Positions 28,554-36,430 of a DNA stretch of 64,000 nucleotides are shown piece after piece. The position numbers were made by a program, and so were the translations under genes. Source of the stretch: Pseudoalteromonas distincta (GTDB lineage: Bacteria > Pseudomonadota > Gammaproteobacteria > Enterobacterales > Alteromonadaceae). The stretch spans positions 62,001-126,000 of the forward strand of contig NZ_JWIG01000001.1 of assembly GCF_000814675.1 (NCBI RefSeq), written 5' to 3'. Under the pieces are notes generated by a model. That model had not been told where the DNA came from. It was given only the letters and a program-made list of their open reading frames with translations, and ran no database searches. Within the stretch, counting starts at the first letter, position 1. Each line of letters starts with the position of its first letter.

Positions 28554-28898
28554 TTACAGCGCGTTAAATACGTCGTCTGTTTTAGCTGCGCAAATAAAAT
28601 CGTTTTTGTGTAGGCCTTTAATTGAATGGCTCCACCATGTAACGGTTACTTTGCCCCACTCGGTTAATAAACCTGGGTGGTGGCCTTCGTCTTCTGCCAT
28701 GTCGCCTACTTTGTTAGTAAATGCGATAGCTTGTTTAAAGTTTTTAAATTTATAAACACGCTCAAGCTGCATAATGCCGTCACGTACTTCTGGTACCCAG
28801 TCTGGGATTTTAGTAATTAATTGTGCTAACTCTTCGTCAGATACTTTTGGCGCATCTACATGACAGGCTTCGCATTTTTGTGCACTTAATGAAGACAT
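28554..28898 (-). CDS. phhB: Pterin-4a-carbinolamine dehydratase
   Basis: PhhB dehydrates 4a-hydroxytetrahydrobiopterin (or its pterin equivalent) so the cofactor of phenylalanine hydroxylase can be recycled. The 114-residue protein starts [20 protein letters not shown], a leader common in bacterial PhhB, and has the active-site region [23 protein letters not shown] with paired His (HHP). It lies 37 bases downstream of phhA, its partner, on the same strand. Confidence 0.95.
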   Translation of the reverse strand: MSSLSAQKCEACHVDAPKVSDEELAQLITKIPDWVPEVRDGIMQLERVYKFKNFKQAIAFTNKVGDMAEDEGHHPGLLTEWGKVTVTWWSHSIKGLHKNDFICAAKTDDVFNAL

Positions 28899-28935
28899 TC
28901 TAAATCCTTACTTTTAGCTTTTTTAGCATTAATAT

Positions 28936-29733
28936 TTAACTGGCTAATTTTTCTTTTGGTGGAAATTTTGGGTCGTGCAAACCAAGCTCTTTAGCTCGCT
29001 CAACCAAAGTCATAATATCCATTTGCGATATATCAAACAGATCATGAATCGAATTTATGGTGTAGTACTGTGGTTGCATAATATCAATACGGTACGGCGT
29101 ACGCAGTACATCAAGCACATTCATTGGGCTGATTTCTGGCGTGTTTGAGTATACGTACTGAGTCTCCCCTGGGCTTGATAAAATACCGCCGCCGTAAATA
29201 CGCAGACCGTCTTCGGTTTGCATTAAACCAAATTCAACCGTAAACCAGTATATACGCGCAAGGTATACACGGTCCTTTTTCTGCGCTGCGTAACCTAATT
29301 GCCCGTACTTATGCGTAAACTCGGCAAAGTCAGGGTTAGTTAGCATGGCGCAATGGCCAAATATTTCATGAAAAATATCTGGCTCTTGTAGGTAGTCAAA
29401 TTCTTCGCGGCTACGAATAAATGTAGCTACCGGAAACTGCTTGTTTGCTAGTAATCTAAAAAACTCATCAAAGTCGATAAGCGCAGGTACTGGTGCAACT
29501 TGCCAACCGGTAGTGGCTAGTAACACTTCGTTTAGCTCGCTTAACTGCGGAATACGGTCGTGCGGCAGGTTAATCTTTTTTAACCCTTGCATGTACTCAT
29601 CGCAGGCTTTGCCTTCAATGCATGCAAGTTGGCGTGCTACAAGCTCAGACCAAATTTTATTTTCTTCATCACTCCAGTGTATAACACCATTTTCGTCTGG
29701 TGTTTTGGATGTGTATTTACTTGCTTTAGCCAT
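28936..29733 (-). CDS. phhA: Phenylalanine-4-hydroxylase
   Basis: PhhA uses pterin, Fe(II) and oxygen to convert phenylalanine to tyrosine, the entry to phenylalanine breakdown. The 265-residue monofunctional bacterial form has the iron ligands H122 and H127 in DIFHEIFGHCAM and E167 in FTVEFGL. It is in an operon with phhB. In pseudomonads phhAB is controlled by PhhR/TyrR; no regulator gene and no convincing TyrR-type box was seen in the 237-base upstream gap. Confidence 0.96.
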   Translation of the reverse strand: MAKASKYTSKTPDENGVIHWSDEENKIWSELVARQLACIEGKACDEYMQGLKKINLPHDRIPQLSELNEVLLATTGWQVAPVPALIDFDEFFRLLANKQFPVATFIRSREEFDYLQEPDIFHEIFGHCAMLTNPDFAEFTHKYGQLGYAAQKKDRVYLARIYWFTVEFGLMQTEDGLRIYGGGILSSPGETQYVYSNTPEISPMNVLDVLRTPYRIDIMQPQYYTINSIHDLFDISQMDIMTLVERAKELGLHDPKFPPKEKLAS

Positions 29734-29914
29734 AAGTACCTTCTTGGGTGTGAGCCCTAAATCGGTGTCAGTGTGATACTCAAACCTATTGAATATCGAA
29801 TGACCCCATACTATGCAAAAGTGAAGAAAAGTTTAATAGATAGGCTAACATCAGTATTTAGCGCGATCACCTAGATCGTAAAGTTAAAATTACACTCATG
29901 GCAAATTAAAAATA

Positions 29915-29936
29915 CAGACCTTTAAATAAAGGCCTG
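29915..29936 (-). terminator. Terminator after the methionine gamma-lyase gene
   Basis: A 10-bp hairpin CAGACCTTTA/TAAAGGCCTG with one G-T pair lies 35 bases past the stop. A T-rich stretch follows on the minus strand. Confidence 0.65.
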
Positions 29937-29970
29937 CAGCTTGTTTTTATGTGTATACAATTAAATACAT

Positions 29971-31152
29971 CTAATCAATTTTAGTAAAAGCTTGGTCTAA
30001 ATCACTAATAATGTCGTTAACATCTTCAAGCCCAACCGAGAGCCTGATCAACCCATCACTTATACCAGCGGCGGCCCGCTCCTCTGGCGTATAAGGCGAG
30101 TGAGTCATAGATGCAGGATGCTGAATTAGTGTTTCAGCGTCGCCGAGGCTTACTGCAAGTGTACAAAGTTTCATACTATCAATAAATTGAGCGCCATCTT
30201 GTAGCGTGCCTTTTATTTCAAACGCAATAACACCACCAGCGGCTTTCATTTGATTACCAATAAACTTATAACCTGGGTGCGATTTAAGCCCCGGGTAATA
30301 TACGGTGCTTACTTGTGGGTGAGCTTCTAGATATTGCGCTATTGTTTGTGCGCTTTGACAATGGCGTTCTATTCTAATAGCGAGTGTTTTTAGGCCTCGA
30401 TTAATTAGCCATGCATCGTGTGGGCTTATGGTTGCACCAATATCTTTTAATACGGTCATTTTAATGTGTGTTATGTGCTCAAGCGATCCACATACAATAC
30501 CCGCTACTACGTCTCCGTGGCCGTTTAAGTACTTGGTCGCACTGTGCATTATAATGTCGATGCCGTATTTTTTAGGCGATTGCAGTAGCGGCGTTAAAAA
30601 GGTGTTGTCGACTACACTAATTAAACTGTGCTCTTTAGCAACTGCGCCAATGAGTGCCAAATCAATAACCGCCATAGTGGGGTTGATTGGCGTTTCTACA
30701 AATATCATTTTTGAATTAGGTTTGATGGCAGCGCGTAGTTCGTCCTCATTGGTCATATCAACAAAGGTGACTTCGATTCCCCAGCGCGGCAACATGTGCG
30801 AGAAAAACGCAAAGGTACAACCATACAAAGCACTTGAGGCAACAAGGTGATCTCCTTGCGATAAAAAGCTCAGTACTGAGGCAGATACGGCCCCCATACC
30901 TGTTGCGGTTGCAGCAGCTGCTTCACAGCTCTCTAGTTGAGCAACTTTTTGTTCAAGCTCTGTGGTTGTAGGGTTTCCTAAGCGCGTATAAATATAGCCA
31001 GGTTCGTCGCCTGCAAAACGCGCAGCACCTTGTGCGGCATTTTCAAAATGAAAGGTAGAGGTTTGATACAAAGGAGAAGTGAGTGCGCCGTGCGGGTCGT
31101 TTGCTTTTTGTGGTCCGTGAATACACTGGGTGTTTATATGATGCTTGCTCAT
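29971..31152 (-). CDS. megL: Methionine gamma-lyase (PLP-dependent)
   Basis: This enzyme splits methionine to methanethiol, 2-oxobutanoate and ammonia. The 393-residue protein belongs to the Cys/Met PLP family: K207 in SATKYLNGHGD is the PLP lysine and YGCTFAF carries C112, which matches the Cys116 typical of methionine gamma-lyase rather than cystathionine lyases. I chose the ATG at 31152 (MSKHHINTQCIHG); an upstream start would add 24 residues without homology to the family. It is a single gene between phhA and ycjF. A cystathionine gamma-synthase/lyase role is possible but less likely given C112. Confidence 0.87.
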   Translation of the reverse strand: MSKHHINTQCIHGPQKANDPHGALTSPLYQTSTFHFENAAQGAARFAGDEPGYIYTRLGNPTTTELEQKVAQLESCEAAAATATGMGAVSASVLSFLSQGDHLVASSALYGCTFAFFSHMLPRWGIEVTFVDMTNEDELRAAIKPNSKMIFVETPINPTMAVIDLALIGAVAKEHSLISVVDNTFLTPLLQSPKKYGIDIIMHSATKYLNGHGDVVAGIVCGSLEHITHIKMTVLKDIGATISPHDAWLINRGLKTLAIRIERHCQSAQTIAQYLEAHPQVSTVYYPGLKSHPGYKFIGNQMKAAGGVIAFEIKGTLQDGAQFIDSMKLCTLAVSLGDAETLIQHPASMTHSPYTPEERAAAGISDGLIRLSVGLEDVNDIISDLDQAFTKID

Positions 31153-31247
31153 TGTAGGCTCATTTTTTTGATTATTATGTTTTTGCGATTCAACAATCAA
31201 AACGTATGCGCTTACAAACAGCAAGCATGCCGGATGCTCAGATGGCT

Positions 31248-31287
31248 ATTTGTGTAAAAACCGTGCAGCGCACGTTTGTACACAAAT
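31248..31287. terminator. Long hairpin between ycjF and megL
   Basis: A perfect 9-bp outer stem (ATTTGTGTA at 31248-31256 with TACACAAAT at 31279-31287) encloses an inner CGTGC/GCACG stem. On the minus strand the inner stem is followed by TTTTT, so it fits an intrinsic terminator for ycjF. It also lies about 100 bases upstream of the megL start and could affect that gene. Confidence 0.65.
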
Positions 31288-31302
31288 ATTGCCACTGCTA
31301 AT

Positions 31303-32328
31303 CTAGTGTGTTGGTTCAGCCTTTTTACGGCTCATAATTTTACCTGCGATGCTTTGCACAGTGCCTTTTAGTAAGCTGCGTTTGTTTTCAAGCCGTGGTA
31401 ATGGGCGACTAAGCTCCATTGCTTTGTAACCAATACGCGCTGTAAAAATACCGGCGCTGACCCCTTGCGCTGCCCGCCCCGAAAGCTTACCTAAAAGCTC
31501 AGCACTTAGTGCAGTTGCAGCAAGGTCAGATACAAGCTCAGCACTGCCTACAAACATAACTTGTTTTATCAACATACGGTAAAGCTTAATGCGGCTCGCG
31601 TAACCAAAACCAATGCCGTAAATTTTACCAATTTGTTCTATTAACTTAGTACCGCGCCAAAGCACAGCCATCATATCCACCAGCGCAAGTGGGCTTAGGG
31701 CAACTAGCAGTGCAGATTCAGTCGCAAAACGATTTATAAGCTTTTTAGCTTTGGTGTCTTGGGTTATTAATAAACTGTTGGCGTACAGCGTCATTATTTC
31801 TTTGTCGCTGTGATGCGTCGCTACTTGGTTTTTAAAGGTTTCAAAGTTATCAAGCTCTTGATGTTTGTTAAGCTTTTCGAGCCAAGGTAATGCACCGCCT
31901 ACTTGCTCGCTGTTTAAAAGCCTATCGGCTTCAACTCGGTGCAGTTGGTTACGCTTTAAACTGCGCAGCATTCGGTACTCTCGCCACAATAAGCGCCCAA
32001 TTAGCAGCACGCCACTTACAACTGCGGTTAAATAAACACTGCCTAAAATAATTGACTGCTCGAAAGCAAATAATAACGAATATGCAAACTCTAAAAGCAC
32101 CAGTACTATAAAACTAATGGCAAAAACACCTTTGAGCGTTTGCCACTTTGACTTTTTGTATACAGGCTCCAGATCTATTTCTGGCTCTAGTGCTTCATCT
32201 TCAAGTTCTTCGTAATCACTTTGTCCGTGCTGAATAATTTTTGCAGGTGCTAAAACGGGTTCGTTTTGCTCAATGCTTTGCGTATCTATACGACGCCCTG
32301 CTTGAAATGGTTGGTTTGACTCACTCAT
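31303..32328 (-). CDS. ycjF: YcjF-type inner-membrane protein (TIGR01620/DUF697)
   Basis: The 341-residue protein has a charged, acidic N-terminal part (residues 1-65), two membrane helices (about 67-115) and a DUF697 region with LLVALSPLALVDMMAVLWRGTKLIEQIGKIYG. The function is not known; in many gammaproteobacteria ycjXF is encoded with the psp genes and is thought to respond to the same envelope stress. The ATG overlaps the ycjX stop by 4 bases. Confidence 0.9.
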   Translation of the reverse strand: MSESNQPFQAGRRIDTQSIEQNEPVLAPAKIIQHGQSDYEELEDEALEPEIDLEPVYKKSKWQTLKGVFAISFIVLVLLEFAYSLLFAFEQSIILGSVYLTAVVSGVLLIGRLLWREYRMLRSLKRNQLHRVEADRLLNSEQVGGALPWLEKLNKHQELDNFETFKNQVATHHSDKEIMTLYANSLLITQDTKAKKLINRFATESALLVALSPLALVDMMAVLWRGTKLIEQIGKIYGIGFGYASRIKLYRMLIKQVMFVGSAELVSDLAATALSAELLGKLSGRAAQGVSAGIFTARIGYKAMELSRPLPRLENKRSLLKGTVQSIAGKIMSRKKAEPTH

Positions 32329-33743
32329 GTTAATTTGTCTCCTAGCAGGTACTGCATGACATGATCTAATCGAATATGTTTTAGTTGTTTATCGGGGCTC
32401 GGCATTGGAGAAAACGATAAAAACTCAAATCCCTGTGCTGGCCACTCATTTTTATTAAGCATTCGCGAGGGAGGTTGCGGCGGTAAATACGTAAGCCAAT
32501 CTGGCTCGTTTAGCGGTTTACCATAAATACAGTCAAGCGTTTGACCTTTGTCGGTAATCTGGCGCGGCTGCGTTGCTGTAATTGACGACATAGCCATGGT
32601 TTCTATTTTTACACCATCAAACTTTAAATGATTACTTTGCTCATGCACGAGCGAATCAAGTAGTAGTGCTAAATCTTTATGGTGTTTTGCACTTATGTGA
32701 TCTGATTTATTAGCTGCAAATAATATTTTGTCTATGTTGGGCTTAAATAAACGTTTAAAAAAGCCCGACTCACCATAGTTAAAGTGTGCGAGTAATTGGT
32801 TTATTACACTGCTTTGCTCTTGGAGTGTTTCGTGCCCTTCGTTTAACGCACTAAGTACATCTACAAGTACAATTTGGCGATCAAAGTGCCTAAAATGCTC
32901 ATTATAAAATGGTTTTACAACTTCTTTTATATAGGCGTTAAAACGCTTAATTAAATGCGCTAAATTAGAACCCGCAACGACATCGTCACTGTTTATTTCA
33001 CCCGATACCGGAAAAAACAATAACAATGGCGCGCCTTGTAGGTCGCCAGGCATAAGCATGCGCCCAGGTTGCAACATGGCAAGTTTGGTGTCTTTTTTAA
33101 GCTCGACTAACATGCTTTGATAAAGCTGAGCAATATGAGCAAGTGCGTTTTCATCAACGGGAGCGTTTAAGTCAAGTTGCTCAACGGCCATTAAAAAATC
33201 ACTTGATGTGTTTACGCGCGAAGGCTGAGTTAATAACGGATATTGCTGCTCGCACCATTGAGCATAACTTTGCTCAAGCATAGGTAAATCAAGGAGCCAT
33301 TCACCCGGGTAGTCAATAATATCTAAATAAAGCGTTGATTGCGGCGAAAAGTGCCCACGCAGCCCTGCATTACTTTGATACTTTATTGCCAAGCGTAGCG
33401 TATTAATCCGCTCGGTAGATGCAGGCCATGTAGGCATCCCATCGCTTGGTAATAATGAATTTAGTGCGCGCGTATAATTAAACGTAGGAACTTTTAACGC
33501 CTCTTGCGGCACAACTTTAGTGGCCACATGGCGGTGCTCGCGCATTACATCAAAAAAAGGTAAGTTTTTATCGTCCGCTTGGGTTGTTAAGTGTTTAACA
33601 AGCGCGGTAATAAAGGCAGTTTTACCACTACCACTTAGGCCAGTTACGGCAAGCTTTACGTGTTGGTCTAAACTGCGATGTAGGGCTTTTTGTGCTTTGC
33701 CTTTAATGCTTTTAAAGGTCTTTTTTGCAAATGATTGGCTCAT
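32325..33743 (-). CDS. ycjX: YcjX family GTP-binding protein (DUF463)
   Basis: A 472-residue P-loop protein with Walker A GLSGSGKT at 35-42 and the DUF463-type segments LYLDIIDYPGEWLLDLP and LLFFPVSGEI. It is known as a GTP-binding, stress-induced protein of the Psp regulon, with exact role unknown. I chose the ATG at 33743 (MSQSFAKKTF), since the longer form has a weak non-ATG start. It is 63 bases after pspC and overlaps ycjF, so pspABC-ycjXF is probably one transcript. Confidence 0.92.
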   Translation of the reverse strand: MSQSFAKKTFKSIKGKAQKALHRSLDQHVKLAVTGLSGSGKTAFITALVKHLTTQADDKNLPFFDVMREHRHVATKVVPQEALKVPTFNYTRALNSLLPSDGMPTWPASTERINTLRLAIKYQSNAGLRGHFSPQSTLYLDIIDYPGEWLLDLPMLEQSYAQWCEQQYPLLTQPSRVNTSSDFLMAVEQLDLNAPVDENALAHIAQLYQSMLVELKKDTKLAMLQPGRMLMPGDLQGAPLLLFFPVSGEINSDDVVAGSNLAHLIKRFNAYIKEVVKPFYNEHFRHFDRQIVLVDVLSALNEGHETLQEQSSVINQLLAHFNYGESGFFKRLFKPNIDKILFAANKSDHISAKHHKDLALLLDSLVHEQSNHLKFDGVKIETMAMSSITATQPRQITDKGQTLDCIYGKPLNEPDWLTYLPPQPPSRMLNKNEWPAQGFEFLSFSPMPSPDKQLKHIRLDHVMQYLLGDKLT

Positions 33744-33806
33744 AAAGTGTCTTGCACCTAATTTGCCGTAATTTATCACGCTGCAAATAAGGTGCTATTA
33801 AATCCT

Positions 33807-34208
33807 TTAAAGTTTGTTAATTTCACGGCTCACCGTAAACTCGCTTGAAGTTACATGGCGCTCCATATCTTGAAGGCGAGTATCTACACGCGTTAAACGC
33901 TCTTTTAAGTCTTGCAATGCGCGGCGCGGCGGCTCGCCTTTTTGCCATACTTTAAATTTTACTTCTAGCGGATCGTCAGTTTTAGTTGAGCTTTTTGTTT
34001 GCGCTGTTGCGGGCTCTTTTTTATCTAAAATGAACCAGGCTGCAATATACGCTACCACAAATAATGGGCCACCCGTTAGCAGTACCGCACTAACAAATAT
34101 AATGCGAACTAACCATAACTCCATATTAAAGTAGTCACTTAATCCCGCACATACTCCGGCTATTTTACCGCGTTGTGGGTCTCTTAATAATTCGCGTTTG
34201 GCACTCAT
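33807..34208 (-). CDS. pspC: Phage shock protein C
   Basis: PspC is an inner-membrane sensor that, with PspB, recruits PspA away from PspF under envelope stress. The 133-residue protein has the PspC domain (RELLRDPQRGKIAGVCAGLSD) with a membrane helix at about 40-65 and a C-terminal coiled coil (about 98-130). I chose the ATG at 34208, whose ATGA overlaps the pspB stop. The upstream ATG at 34223 is possible but lies inside pspB. Confidence 0.93.
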   Translation of the reverse strand: MSAKRELLRDPQRGKIAGVCAGLSDYFNMELWLVRIIFVSAVLLTGGPLFVVAYIAAWFILDKKEPATAQTKSSTKTDDPLEVKFKVWQKGEPPRRALQDLKERLTRVDTRLQDMERHVTSSEFTVSREINKL

Positions 34209-34438
34209 ACTTTGCGTCTCCATTGTGGTGACTCTTGATCAAGCAATGCTTCAAGTGTTTCTAATCGATCAGCCATTTTTTCAGCTTTGTGTGCAAGCTC
34301 AAGTAATTGGCGATGTTCGTGCTCACTTAAACCTTGGCTTACTTGTTTCTTGCTACGGTAGTGCAAAATTAGCCACAGCGGAGCAACAAAAATCATAAAC
34401 AAGATAAATGGTGCAACTAATATCTCTGGATCAAACAT
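34205..34438 (-). CDS. pspB: Phage shock protein B
   Basis: PspB is a small inner-membrane protein acting with PspC as positive regulator of the Psp response. The 77-residue protein (74 in E. coli) starts MFDPEILVAPFILFMIFVAP with one membrane helix, then a charged helical tail with the leucine pattern EHRQLLELAHKAEKMADRLE. The ATG at 34438 has a perfect AGGAG site. It lies 72 bases after pspA. Confidence 0.94.
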   Translation of the reverse strand: MFDPEILVAPFILFMIFVAPLWLILHYRSKKQVSQGLSEHEHRQLLELAHKAEKMADRLETLEALLDQESPQWRRKV

Positions 34439-34510
34439 AATCCTCTCCTGACAATCCGTTTTGATGTTTTTAAGCTGGGGCACATGGGCCCCATATATTT
34501 TTATATGTAA

Positions 34511-35170
34511 TTATTTATCAGCTAACTTCTTTTTAAGTTCGGCTAGCTCATCATCTATCTTTTCATTTTTTTGTAGATTAGCAATTTCATCCGCTAACGT
34601 CTTTTTACCTAAATCGTACGACTCAATTTGAGATTCTAGTCCATCAATTTTGGTTTCGTAACGTTCAAAGCGGTTAAGTGCTTCTTCTACTTTTGAGCTA
34701 TCAAGTGTCTTTTTCACTTCAAGGCGCGACTCAGCCGAACGTTGGCGAAGTATAATTGCTTTTTGACGAGATTTAGCATCTGCTAGCTTTTCTTGTAGCG
34801 TCGTTACTTCTTGCTGTAATTTCTCAATATGAGACTCTACATGTTCAAGCTCACTCGCTACTGAAGCAACTGCATCTGCCGACTTTTGCTTTTCAAGTAA
34901 GGCTGAACGCGCTAAATCGTCGCGGTCTTTACTTAAAGCCAGTTCGGCTTTATCTTGCCAATCACTTACCTGCGCTTTAAGTGTATCTAAGCGGCGTACA
35001 ATTTCTTTTTTCTCAGCCAATGTTTTAGCTGATGTAGAACGTACTTCAACAAGCGTATCTTCCATTTCTTGAATAATCAGACGAACCATTTTTTCTGGGT
35101 CTTCTGCTTTATCTAAAATGGCGTTGATATTAGAATTAACAATATCTGCAAAACGTGAAAAAATTCCCAT
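34511..35170 (-). CDS. pspA: Phage shock protein A (ESCRT-III-like)
   Basis: PspA binds and inhibits PspF at rest, and under stress forms oligomers that support the damaged inner membrane. The 219-residue protein is almost wholly helical and charged, with the N-terminal amphipathic helix MGIFSRFADIVNSNINAILD and the following EDPEKMVRLIIQEMEDTL. It is transcribed from a sigma-54-type promoter at 35218-35233 and leads pspABC-ycjXF. Confidence 0.97.
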   Translation of the reverse strand: MGIFSRFADIVNSNINAILDKAEDPEKMVRLIIQEMEDTLVEVRSTSAKTLAEKKEIVRRLDTLKAQVSDWQDKAELALSKDRDDLARSALLEKQKSADAVASVASELEHVESHIEKLQQEVTTLQEKLADAKSRQKAIILRQRSAESRLEVKKTLDSSKVEEALNRFERYETKIDGLESQIESYDLGKKTLADEIANLQKNEKIDDELAELKKKLADK

Positions 35171-35217
35171 AACATTTACCTCTGTAATTAAAACTTAGTT
35201 AGTCTGCTATAACTAGT

Positions 35218-35233
35218 ATCAATATGCTTGCCA
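35218..35233 (-). promoter_or_regulatory. Sigma-54 promoter of pspABC
   Basis: On the minus strand TGGCAAG-CATA-TTGAT fits the -24/-12 consensus with one change in the -12 element (TTGA for TTGC). It closely resembles the E. coli pspA promoter as I remember it (TTGGCACGCAAATTG). PspF is encoded divergently next to it, which supports the call. PspF sites are expected at about 35240-35340, but I could not define them. Confidence 0.8.
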
Positions 35234-35356
35234 ACTTTTTAAAAGTTAAAATACACTTTATTTTCATTACGTTAAACTAAATATACAAATTTCTTTAGTT
35301 ATCCCTAATTATGAAATACACTAACTGTTAGTAAAAATGACCAAGAGTTAGGAAAT

Positions 35357-36421
35357 ATGAGCCAATATCGCCAACAGGATAATTTACTCGGCCAATCAGA
35401 TAGCTTTCTGTCTGTATTAGATCAGGTATCGCAACTGGCTAATTTAGATAAACCGGTACTTATTATTGGTGAACGCGGCACAGGTAAAGAGCTAATAGCA
35501 GCACGCTTACACTTTTTATCAAAACGCTGGGATCAAAACTACGTAAAGCTTAACTGTGCAGCGCTTAACGAAAACCTACTCGAAAGTGAGTTATTTGGCC
35601 ACGAAAGCGGTGCTTTTACGGGGGCAAGTAAACGTCACGAAGGTCGTTTTGAACGCGCTAACAGCGGCACACTGTTTTTAGATGAATTAGCTAATACCTC
35701 AGCTATGGTACAAGAAAAACTGCTGCGCGTTATAGAATACGGTGAGTTTGAACGTGTTGGCGGCAAACAAACTGTAAAAGTAGATACCCGCTTAGTGTGT
35801 GCGACAAACGAAGATCTTCCTTATTTGGCCGAGCAAGGTGAATTTAGAAGTGATTTACTCGATCGCCTTGCCTTTGATGTAATTACCCTGCCACCACTGC
35901 GCGAACGCCAAGACGATATTATGCTTCTTGCTGAGCAGTTTGCGATGAATATGGCGCGCGATTTAGAGTGGGAACTGTTTAGCGGTTTTACCCGAAGCGC
36001 AACAGAAACACTGCTTAGTTATGATTGGCCTGGTAATATTCGTGAACTTAAAAATGTGGTTGAACGCAGTTTGTATCGCCACGGTAGTGAACATATTCCC
36101 GTTCACCAGATTATTTTAGACCCATTCGATAGCCCATTTAGACCAAAAGCGCGTATTAAAGCACCTGTAGCGGCTCAAACGGTTAATGCAGAGCCTATTG
36201 TTGCTGCGCCGCCGATTACTCAAACAAGCAATGATTCAGCCGTTGATATTCAATTTCCGTGCAGCTTAAAAGAGCGTTCAAACGACTTTGAAATAAACAT
36301 GATTAATAAAGCACTCGAACATAGCCAATTTAATCAAAAGAAAACTGCAGAAGTACTTGGTTTAACGTATCATCAATTACGTGGTTATCTTAAAAAATAC
36401 AACTTGTTGGATCAACAATAG
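35357..36421 (+). CDS. pspF: Psp operon transcriptional activator PspF
   Basis: PspF is a sigma-54 activator (AAA+) lacking a receiver domain, kept inactive by PspA. The 354-residue protein has Walker A GERGTGKE (38-45), the sigma-54 contact loop GAFTGA (85-90), the usual LFLDELANTSAMVQEKLLRV segment, and a Fis-type helix-turn-helix at the C-terminus (NQKKTAEVLGLTYHQLRGYL). It is divergent from pspA, and only 9 bases separate its stop from sapA. Confidence 0.96.
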   Translation: MSQYRQQDNLLGQSDSFLSVLDQVSQLANLDKPVLIIGERGTGKELIAARLHFLSKRWDQNYVKLNCAALNENLLESELFGHESGAFTGASKRHEGRFERANSGTLFLDELANTSAMVQEKLLRVIEYGEFERVGGKQTVKVDTRLVCATNEDLPYLAEQGEFRSDLLDRLAFDVITLPPLRERQDDIMLLAEQFAMNMARDLEWELFSGFTRSATETLLSYDWPGNIRELKNVVERSLYRHGSEHIPVHQIILDPFDSPFRPKARIKAPVAAQTVNAEPIVAAPPITQTSNDSAVDIQFPCSLKERSNDFEINMINKALEHSQFNQKKTAEVLGLTYHQLRGYLKKYNLLDQQ

Positions 36422-36430
36422 TCAGAGGTT

